Shown: positions 7,586 through 16,600 of the stretch, one piece after another
Layout of the letters: every line of letters starts with the position of its first letter
Numbering within the stretch: the stretch's first letter is position 1
NCBI GenBank assembly: GCA_002411545.1
Contig: DHTG01000005.1
Coordinates: 3,176-21,939 of the forward strand
From: Bacteroidales bacterium UBA5266
Lineage (GTDB): Bacteria; Bacteroidota; Bacteroidia; Bacteroidales; WCHB1-69
DNA: 18,764 bases
Direction: 5' to 3'
The notes under the pieces: model-generated
The model's input: only the letters and a program-made list of their open reading frames with translations
Told to the model about the DNA's origin: nothing
Databases searched by the model: none
Position numbers and translations under genes: made by a program

Positions 7586-9001
7586 ATGAAAAGGAACATT
7601 CTTATTAATATAATATGTATAAATATTTTGTGTATTACTTTTTTTTCATGTAACAAAGATAATATATATGAAAATCCGGACGCAAAATTACGATTTTCGA
7701 CTTCCTTGGTAAGCTTCGATACTATTTTTACGAGCGTAAGTTCCATTACCAAACGATTGGTGGTGAAAAATCCTTATAATGCAGATATTAAAACCGATGT
7801 ATATTTATTAGGAGATCAACATTCTTATTTCAGTATAAATATCAATGGGGTATCAGCCAAAAGTTTAAAAGACGTTGAAATACCCGCCAAAGATAGTATT
7901 TACATTTTTATTAAAGTGATTATAAATCCCAATCAAACTAATTTGCCTATGTTGGTGAGCGATAGTATATTATTCCATACCAACGGAAATAAACAACATG
8001 TGGCTTTGTTGGCTTATGGTCAGGATGCACATTTTATTATTGCAGATAAATGGCTGGGAAATTACATTAATTATAAAGTAGTTGCCGGTGAAGGGGAAAC
8101 TGTAACATGGACCAACGATAAACCCTATGTTATTTATGGCTACGCTGTGGTTGATTCGGTTGGGAAGCTAAACATAGAGGAAGGTACGAAAATTTATTTT
8201 CATAAAAAAGGTGGATTATGGGTTTATAAAGGAGGTTGTTTACATGTAAATGGAACTCAAAATAACCCCGTAGTATTCCAAGGAGATAGATTAGAACCTT
8301 TTTTTGAAGATGATTATGAACAATGGGATAGAATATGGATTAACGAAGGGACACAAGATAATATCATCAATTATGCCATTATAAAAAATGCTTTTATTGG
8401 TATTCAGGCTGAAGTCCTGGAAAGAGATATGGGCAACCAATTGGTACTTTCTAATACCGTCATTAAAAAATCATCCGGCATGGGATTTTTAGCGAAGAAT
8501 TATAAAGTGTATGCATATAATAATGTAATAAGCGATTGCGGACAATATGCATTGGCTTTGTTACAAGGAGGAGATTATACATTTATTAATAATACGATAT
8601 ATAATGCCTATCGATTAGGATCACGAGCAACGCCTTCGGTTTTTCTGAGTAATTATTATATCTTAAACAATACGATGTATCTGGCCGATTTTCGATGTGA
8701 TCTTATTAATAATATCATATGGGGGAATAATGTGCGGGAGTTTGCTTGTAGTTACGATAAAGCAGCTGCCTTTAATGCAAATATTGAATACTGTTTGTTG
8801 AAATCCGATACAAATTATCCAGCTTATTTTTCTTCTATGCTGTTTAATAAGAATCCGCAATTTGAAAATCCACAAGAATACGATTTTCAATTGCAAAACA
8901 CATCCCCCTGTAAAGGTGCCGGGAAAGTTATCCCTGATATACTAAACGATATTAAAGGAAATGTACGTAATATACCTCCTTCCATAGGAGCCTACGAGTA
9001 A
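7586..9001 (+). CDS. Right-handed beta-helix lipoprotein
   Basis: This 471-aa protein has a signal segment ending in Cys22 (TFFSC) and is therefore a predicted lipoprotein. Residues of about 40-150 form an Ig-like region (VSFDTIFTSVSSITKRLVV followed by a 'VKNPYNADI' strand pattern) like Hydin/DUF1573-type domains. From about 190 the sequence turns into short beta-helix coils: GTKIYFHKKGGLWVYKGGCL, NYAIIKNAFIGIQAEVL, SNTVIKKSSGMGFLAKNYKV, NNVISDCGQYALALLQGG, with asparagine ladders. The end 'SPCKGAG...DI.GN.R...PSIGAYE' is the closing motif often called choice-of-anchor Q. Such proteins are usually surface-located and many beta-helices bind or cleave polysaccharides; no catalytic residues are identifiable here. 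It runs into aroK with a 3-base gap. Confidence 0.83.
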   Translation: MKRNILINIICINILCITFFSCNKDNIYENPDAKLRFSTSLVSFDTIFTSVSSITKRLVVKNPYNADIKTDVYLLGDQHSYFSININGVSAKSLKDVEIPAKDSIYIFIKVIINPNQTNLPMLVSDSILFHTNGNKQHVALLAYGQDAHFIIADKWLGNYINYKVVAGEGETVTWTNDKPYVIYGYAVVDSVGKLNIEEGTKIYFHKKGGLWVYKGGCLHVNGTQNNPVVFQGDRLEPFFEDDYEQWDRIWINEGTQDNIINYAIIKNAFIGIQAEVLERDMGNQLVLSNTVIKKSSGMGFLAKNYKVYAYNNVISDCGQYALALLQGGDYTFINNTIYNAYRLGSRATPSVFLSNYYILNNTMYLADFRCDLINNIIWGNNVREFACSYDKAAAFNANIEYCLLKSDTNYPAYFSSMLFNKNPQFENPQEYDFQLQNTSPCKGAGKVIPDILNDIKGNVRNIPPSIGAYE

Positions 9002-9004
9002 AAT

Positions 9005-9535
9005 ATGCGTATTTATATTATAGGATTTATGGGAAGTGGCAAGAGCGTTTTTGGTAAACGTTTGGCAGCCTATGCCAACTATGATTTTATGGATTTGGAT
9101 GTTTGCTTCGAAGCGACTTTTCAGACTACTATCTTTGATTTTTTTACTACCTATGGGGAAGCAGCATTTCGCAAAAAAGAAACCGCCTTGTTACGCCAGA
9201 GCACAGATAAAGATAATATTGTAATTTCATTGGGTGGAGGAACACCATGTTATCATAATAATATGAAATGGATACTAGAGAACGGTTTATGTGTTTATTT
9301 ACAATTATCACCCGAAGTTTTGTATGACCGCTTATTGCAGGCTAAGCAAAACCGTCCGCTTATCCATGATTTGATTCCAAATGAACTACAGAATTATATT
9401 CGAAAGACTTTGACAGAAAGAGAAAAATATTATACACAAGCGCAATGTATTATTCCTTCTATTAATATAAAATCTCAGACCGTAAAATTACTGTTTCAAA
9501 GGATATTAGAAACTGGGAATGATATTTATAAATGA
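9005..9535 (+). CDS. aroK: Shikimate kinase
   Basis: This 176-aa cytoplasmic P-loop kinase phosphorylates shikimate to shikimate-3-phosphate in the chorismate (aromatic amino acid) pathway. Motifs are Walker A GFMGSGKS (7-14), the shikimate-binding DLD (30-32) and FRKKE (55-59), GGGT (77-80), the lid Arg in QNRPLI (115-120), and TEREKYY (137-143). The start is fixed by the Walker A lying seven residues in, as is normal. It lies 3 bases after the beta-helix lipoprotein stop, with the upstream stop probably supplying coupled ribosomes; this pairing of a core enzyme with a surface lipoprotein has no obvious functional logic. It converges on the AraC regulator with a 19-base gap and no visible terminator. 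Confidence 0.94.
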   Translation: MRIYIIGFMGSGKSVFGKRLAAYANYDFMDLDVCFEATFQTTIFDFFTTYGEAAFRKKETALLRQSTDKDNIVISLGGGTPCYHNNMKWILENGLCVYLQLSPEVLYDRLLQAKQNRPLIHDLIPNELQNYIRKTLTEREKYYTQAQCIIPSINIKSQTVKLLFQRILETGNDIYK

Positions 9536-9554
9536 AAAACTTTATAGATGAAAA

Positions 9555-10406
9555 TTAGTACAAATTATGGTTTATCTTACGGTATTCATTGGGTGACATC
9601 CCCACGTTTTTTTTAAAATATTGAAAGAATAGAAACTGGGAAGAAAAACCAAACATTTCGGCAATTTCTTTCATCCGTATGGATTGATTTCTTAATGTTT
9701 TTTTTATCTCCGTTATTAATAAATAGTCTATCCATTCTTTGGCTGTTCTATTTCCCATGTTTTTTTTTATGACCCTGTTCAAATGATTAGGAGTTATACA
9801 TAGTTTGTTTGCATAAAAATTAACATCTTTTCTTTCCTTCATATGTTTTTTTACCAATAATAAGAAATTGTTAACTGTTTCGTTTTTATCGCTTATCATA
9901 TTGTATTGATGATGTAAAAAATTACACAATTCATAGTAAATATTGTGTAAAATATTCAGAATGATATGATGGTAAAATATAGTATTTTTATTTTTTATTT
10001 TATCTTTTAAAAGTGAAAATAATACTTCCAATGAATCAACTAAATTCTTATTGAGGCTAATCAGGCTTTTGTCTTTCCAATAAAGAAAAAATAAAAAGGG
10101 AATATTAATACTAAGGGACTCTAAATAAAATATAGAATAAGTGAGTTGCATGCAACAAAAATCGTTGCTGGATGCAGTAACATTTGCCTTTTGATATGGA
10201 AATATACATATGCTTTTATTCGAAGTCATCGTATAAAACATGCCATCAATTTCGAATGTTGCTTTCCCTTGTGTACAGATTATAAGTATAACATATTTAG
10301 TGATTCCCGATTTGGTATGAAATGGGAAAGCTTGTTTACTCTTTAATTGTACATCAATGTGTTTTATTTCAATATCGTTAAAGGAAAAAGGTAAATTTCC
10401 TGGCAT
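9555..10406 (-). CDS. AraC-family transcriptional regulator
   Basis: This 283-aa protein has two parts. Residues of about 20-110 are beta-rich (SGITKYVILIICTQGKATFE, a sensing cupin-like domain pattern) and carry the 'G.A.FEIDG' turn. Residues of about 178-280 form the double helix-turn-helix DNA-binding domain: first HTH around FYANKLCITPNHLNRVIKK (197-215), second around MKEIAEMFGFSSQFLFFQYF (245-264), ending in the family signature KKNVGMSPNEYRK. It is divergent from the giant T9SS protein gene across a 221-base spacer, the classic arrangement for a local regulator, so it may control that gene; this is inference from position. The ligand is unknown. The codon use is AT-rich like the rest of the window. 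Confidence 0.9.
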   Translation of the reverse strand: MPGNLPFSFNDIEIKHIDVQLKSKQAFPFHTKSGITKYVILIICTQGKATFEIDGMFYTMTSNKSICIFPYQKANVTASSNDFCCMQLTYSIFYLESLSINIPFLFFLYWKDKSLISLNKNLVDSLEVLFSLLKDKIKNKNTIFYHHIILNILHNIYYELCNFLHHQYNMISDKNETVNNFLLLVKKHMKERKDVNFYANKLCITPNHLNRVIKKNMGNRTAKEWIDYLLITEIKKTLRNQSIRMKEIAEMFGFSSQFLFFQYFKKNVGMSPNEYRKINHNLY

Positions 10407-10505
10407 TATGTTAATTTAGTTTTTATAAGAAAAAGTTATTTGATGAAAAATTATAATTAAAATAGTAATAAAATCAATATATTGAATGTCAAATAAAATA
10501 CAGCA

Positions 10506-10513
10506 CAAAAATA
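10506..10513 (-). promoter_or_regulatory. Possible -7 box (TATTTTTG) for the AraC regulator
   Basis: The plus strand CAAAAATA reads TATTTTTG on the minus strand, matching TAnnTTTG. It lies 99 bases before the regulator ATG, a longer leader than at the other genes here. It falls between the first two TGTCAAA repeats. Confidence 0.28.
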
Positions 10514-10598
10514 AAGAAAAAACTATGCGATAAAAAATAATGTCAAAATAAATATAATTAATGCATGGAAATATATAAAATCATAAAATCATTGTAAA

Positions 10599-10606
10599 TA
10601 CTTTTG
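10599..10606 (+). promoter_or_regulatory. Candidate -7 box (TACTTTTG) for the giant T9SS protein
   Basis: TACTTTTG matches TAnnTTTG and lies 21 bases before the first ATG (10628) and 54 bases before the ATG at 10661. The second distance fits the 44-76 base spacing seen at the other genes in the window, which favours the downstream start. Confidence 0.45.
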
Positions 10607-10627
10607 CCTTGACAAATAAATCAGAAA

Positions 10628-13600
10628 ATGGAAAATAAAATAAAGTATTTAATAAAAAAAATGACAATGAGAAAATTTATTGTTTTATTCAGTCTGATGC
10701 TAACGGTATGGGGGGGATATTCCCAATACACGACTGTAGCAAATGAAACTTTTGGTAGCATTCCTGCCGGATGGTCAGTAACACCAGCCGGAAGTTGGAC
10801 TTTGGAGAATCATTTATATGTAAGTGATTCCACTTCTGTTTTGGGCTATGTCCCCAATTCACAGGGTGATTCAGCGGTATTGATTTCTCCTTTTTATGAT
10901 TTTCAAAATTATTCATTTATTTTACTTCGCTTTAATCACATCTGTAAAGTAGCTTCAAGCGATATTTGTAAAATTTATGTTCAAGAAAATCATACAGGAG
11001 CCAAATGGACGGAAATTCCTTCCTCCTGTTATCAAGGCTTAGATAAGTCGGCCTACCAACAAAGTCGATTTAGTCAATTGAGTTATGCTACATGGATGCC
11101 CAATGACTCCTTAGCCATTCCTACCAATGGGTGGTGGAAAACGGAATCTTTTGATGTTTCCAATGAAGTTTCCTATGCGCAAGTTCGTTTTAAATTTGTT
11201 ATTACCCGTGGAAGTGGTATTGCCACACAATTTGCCTACGGTTGGTTAATCGATGATTTTGAATTGATAGCTTCCCAATACGAAATCAAACCTCCCATTA
11301 TAGAGGATTTGTCGATGTTAGGAGATACCGTATATAATACAGGTCCGTTTAATATAAAAGTGAGAATCCTTCCTCAAACCATGCACGGAATCGTTAAACC
11401 TGTTTATTTGACGCTAAAATATGAACATCCAAATTTAACTACAATCTATGATACTATTCCCATGACTATGTTAGCCGGCGATACGATGTTCTTAGCTACC
11501 ATTCCTCAAAAAATAGCAGGAACAACGGTTTCTTATCAAGTATATGCGTATGATACCGTAGGAAATGATGCCTCTATACGATCGAGTTTCTATGTGAAAC
11601 GAGCCGGTGGAGGAGGAGTAACTGGCTATGTAATTGTGGGAAATGGTACGGTAACAGAAAGTTATATTCCCTTTTATCGATTTTATGATTACAGTTGGTC
11701 TAGGGCATTATATTTAGCAAATGAATTGAGTATTAATTCTGGTGGAGGATTAATCAGCCATATTGCTTATAATGTATCCTCTGCCGGAGCCTCTGCACCT
11801 AATCAATTTTGTTATTTTAAAGCAGTAGATGATGTAAATATATCAAATACCAATTACCTTGATCCCATCGCTGATGGGGCTACTTTGGTATGGACGGGAT
11901 CCTTTAATCCTGTACTTGGATGGAACGATATAACTTTAGATCATAATTTCTTATTACCTCCGGGGAAAAATTTATTGGTTTATTGGTCAAATCATGCCGA
12001 TAATTATACTACCTCTACTACTTTTTTTGCTACTTCCACATCTCCTATTTATTTGGCCGTATATAAATATCAAGACGGGAGTTTTCCTGCAGTTTCCGGT
12101 ACTTTATATTATAATAGACCTAATACGAGATTTAATATTATAAGTGGAACAGATGATACGAACTCCGTCGGTTTGTATGATGTTCTCTCTCCTTTAGATA
12201 GTGTGGTAGCTGCTCCGGGTCATCAAGTGCCGGTAGTGGTTGAAATAAAAAATAAAGGAATAGGTGATTTAGATTCCTGCGACATCAATTGGTCCTTAAA
12301 CGGTGTGCTGCAACCTACATATGCATGGAAAGGATATTTGCCTTGGGATTTTAATGGGATTGATACCATCGGTTGGTATACTCCTTCGGTAAATTTATAC
12401 GATACGTTAGTGATTTGGGTTAGCAATCCTAACGGACAATATGACTCTACCACCTATGATGATACCTTAATGCTTGTTTCATTCGGTGTTACCGGATTAA
12501 ATATGGCATATGTATCTTATCTCACAGATACAGTTTATAATACAGGTCCTTTTGATATACAAGCCGTCATATCGTCTCGTACCGGAATACCGGTGCCAAC
12601 ACCTATATATTTACATGTTACCTATCTATACGATAGTGTAACTACTTATGACACTATTTTAATGAATTATACCTTAAACGATACCTTTGTGGCTCGCATT
12701 CCTCAGCATGTGTTTGGTACCGACATTTCTTATTCAGTAACGATTCAAGATGCTGTAGGTAATTTAGTAAGCATTACCGACGGTTTTTATGTCAAACGTA
12801 TGGCAGGTGGTAGTAGTACAGGCTATGTGATTGTAGGTACAGGAACTAATACCCAGACATATGCCCCCTTTTATAAATGGTATGATTACAGTTGGTCTCG
12901 AATGCTATATTTAGCTTCCGAATTGAATCCGACTTCAGGAGGGGGTATGATTACCAAATTAGCTTGGCATGTATCAACAACCGGTACCTCCGCCAATAAT
13001 CAAACGTGTTATTTTAAGGAAGTTACAGATATTGATATTTCAAATTCAACATATGTAGATCCTCTCACTAGTGGAGCAACCTTGGTATGGTCGGGTACGT
13101 TTAATCCCAGCTCAACCGGATGGATAGAAATTACATTGGATAATTCCTTTATCCTTACTCCTAATAAAAATTTATTGATATTTTGGGAAAACAGAGATGG
13201 AAATTATGCTTCACCATATGCGGATTGGACTTCTACCTCAACATCCCCAACATATATGACGGTATATAACTATCAAGATGGCACCTTCCCGACAAGCAGC
13301 GGAAGCTTACAATACGATCGTCCCAATGCACGTTTTTATCTGATTGGCAATGCGGAAGATTCTAATTCAGTTGCTTTGTATTCCATTGATTATCCTCTCG
13401 GTAGTGTTTTAGCAACGCCAAACGGAGATAGTGTGGGTGTTAAAGTCAGTATTAAAAACAAGGGACTGAAAAATTTAACGTCTTGTAATATCAGTTGGGC
13501 TTTAAATGGCGTATTCAAAGGAAGCAAACAATGGACAGGTAATTTAACCGAAGATTTTAACGATACCATAACCATTGGTTATTATATGCCCAGAGCTTGT

Positions 13601-16600
13601 ATGACCGATGAAATAGTCGCATGGGTGAGTATGCCCAATGGAGTAACAGACTCGACTACCTATGATGATACATTAAGTATTTCTGTTTATGGTGAAGCGG
13701 CTGTTATTGCTACTTTATCCGGACCTATGGATACCGTTTATTCTACAGGACCCTATGCTATTAATGCTAAATTGATTTCCTTGACCTCCTTAGCCATTGA
13801 TACAAATGTGCAATTATACGTTTCCTATACTTATTCAGGAAATACGGTGTACGATACTATTACGATGCAAAACAATGGAACGGATTCTATTTTTACTACT
13901 ATTTTAAGTCAACAAGCTTACGGTTCTTATGTAACGTATCTTATTACAGTAACAGATAGTTTAGGGAATTATATAAGCGTTGATAAATGGTTTTATGTAA
14001 AAAGACCCAATATATATAATGTACCTGATCCGGATTCAGTGTTAGTAACTCAACCTTTAAATGGTGGTGTGTTTGTGATTCCTTTCGATTGTCGTTTACC
14101 TATTAGCTGGTCACGAGTTATTTATACTAAAAATGAATTGGGTATTTCAGATACAGGTGCTGTGTTGAATTGGATAGCCTGGCAAGCCTACAACTCGTCA
14201 TCCTATGTATATGCTACTACCCGTACAAATGTTTCTGTTTATCTCAAAGACATTGATGATACGGAAATTTCTATAACAGATCCTAATTATATTAATCCGG
14301 TTTTAGATGGTGCTACCTTGGTTTTCAACGGTACGATGCATCTTTCCGGAGTGTTATCAGCTTGGGAGAAAGTAGAATTTATTTCCCCATTTTTTGTACC
14401 TGCTAATAAAAATATAAAGGTCTATGTGATTGATCAACACGGAACGGGTGGAAATACATTTGCTTGGACCTATTATCAGGGTTCCGGAAATACGGTATAT
14501 GGAGGTGCTATGACTACAGGAACATTAAATACCTATAAACCCTGGACATCTTTTGGCTTTACGTGTTGGCCTACCGATAGTGATGGCGTTGCTGCTTATG
14601 CATTAACTTCTCCTGCATCAACGGTACAAGCAGGAATCCAATCTCAAGTTACAGCGGTCATTAAAAACAAAGGATGGAATAATTTAACTTCTTGTGATAT
14701 TGATTGGACAGTGAATGGAGTTGCTCAAACAACTTATCATTGGACAGGTGATTTATTTGAAGATTTTGTAGATACAGTTACCTTAGGAAGTTATTTGCCT
14801 AATCCGGCAAATTATGATGAAATAGTAGTTTGGGTAAGTAATCCTAATGGCAAAGCAGATGTGTCGAATAATGATGACACGCTTAAATTAAGTGTTTATG
14901 CACAAGCTGCTTTGATAGCCGAATATATTAGTCCAACACCCAGTGATACGATTTACCAAACCGGACCCTTTGAAATTGTGGCTCATATCAAATCCTTGAC
15001 ATCCGTATCTATTGCTACGCCCATTATGTATCTAAGCTATACTTATAATAATGTTACAACCTATGATACGGTAACAATGACAACCCTCATATTGGATTCA
15101 TTGTACAAAGTAGATATTGCACAACAACCTTTTGGAACTTATGTTACCTATTCCGTATCCCTGACCGACAGTTTAGGGAATGTTGTAACCATAGCGGATT
15201 GGTTTTATATCAAACGTTTATCTGGAGGAGCAAATACAGGATATGTTATAGTTGGAACTGCAACAACAACAGCATACATGCTTCCCATGGATATGTTTTA
15301 TAATTATAGTTGGACCCGTCAATTATATTTAGCCAATGAATTGAGTCCTTCTTCAAGTGGAGGTTTGATTACGAAATTAGCCTGGCAATATGCTTATGGA
15401 ACACCCTATACCTATTCCAATCAGTTGTGCTATATGGAAGCCGTCGATGCATCGGTAACAAGCATTACTTCTAATGCATATGTTAATCCCGCCAGTGTTA
15501 ATGCGTCTTTGGTATGGAGCGGAACCATTAGTCTATCTCAAGGTTGGGTAGAAATAACCTTAGATCAGCCGTTTATGTTGCCTCCGGGGAAAAATTTAAT
15601 CGTACATTGGCACCATAACAATGGATCTTATGCCGGATCAGCTTATGTGTTTAATTATACTGCAACTTCTAATAATACTGCAGTGTATTGTCGATCGGAT
15701 GGTGGTTTCCCTTCCGGAAATACAGGAACGTTAACAACCAATCGACCGAATGCACGTTTCTATATTATAGGTGGAGGAAATGATACCAATTCAGTGGGCT
15801 TTGTAAATGTGTTATCCCCTGTAGATACTATACCGGCATATCAAAGCATACCGATACAGGTGGTGATTAAAAATAAGGGTTTACACAATTTAATGTCCTG
15901 TAATATTGATTGGACATTGAATGGAGTATCACAACCAACCTATAATTGGACAGGTAATTTAATGGAAGATTTTACCGATACCGTAATATTGGATTATTTT
16001 ACTCCCATTCAGGATAAAGATTATGAGTTTACTTTCCGTGTGAGTATGCCAAACAATGCATATGATTCAACGACTTATGATGATACTTTGTCGTGTGTTA
16101 GCTTTGCACAATACGATGGATATAATCTTTCGATGGATAAATTTATATCTCCTTTTAATAATGCCTATGAAGTATGTTATAATAAAACAGCAGAAGTTAA
16201 AATACGTTTAAAGAATACAGGGAACTATGCCATTTTATTATCGAATAATCCGCTTACACTATATTATAATGTAAGTGGACCCGTAAATTTCCAAACATAC
16301 CGCGTGATTACACAAGGGGTAATACCGGTAGGCACACGTGATTTCGTAGTGGATTCCTTATTGGATATCTTATTTCCAGGCACTTATCACATAGAAGTGA
16401 TTTCGCAATGCGGCTTAGATACGATTACCTTCGATGATACATTGCGAATGCAATATGAAGTAAAACGTATCTTATTGCCTTATGATAATGATTTTAGTGC
16501 AACCCTGACAGATATTGATTTTAACTCAACATCAGATACTGTCTTCTGGGAGCAAGATTTACAACCGGATATTATTCCGGTATATGGAAACGCAACCTTG

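Larger units (their letters stand above)
10485..10620. promoter_or_regulatory. Three direct repeats TGWCAAA(A)TAAA in the divergent spacer
   Basis: AATGTCAAATAAAATA (10485-10500) and AATGTCAAAATAAATA (10539-10554) are near-identical direct repeats 54 bases apart. TTGACAAATAAA (10609-10620) is a weaker third copy that lies between the candidate -7 box and the translation start. AraC-family proteins often bind direct repeats, so these are candidate sites for the neighbouring regulator. The AT-rich background makes chance similarity a real possibility. Confidence 0.3.

Noticed and set aside
10145..10156. Perfect palindrome GTTGCATGCAAC, sharing its core with the 3449-3476 repeat
   Set aside because: It lies inside the AraC-family coding sequence without the GTAGAGAC arms or a T-run; the shared core is most simply a coincidence around the palindromic GCATGC.
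11285..16102. Possibility that the regular repeats are a CRISPR array or non-coding satellite
   Set aside because: The period is about 1.2 kb, the frame is open throughout, and conservation is at protein rather than DNA level.
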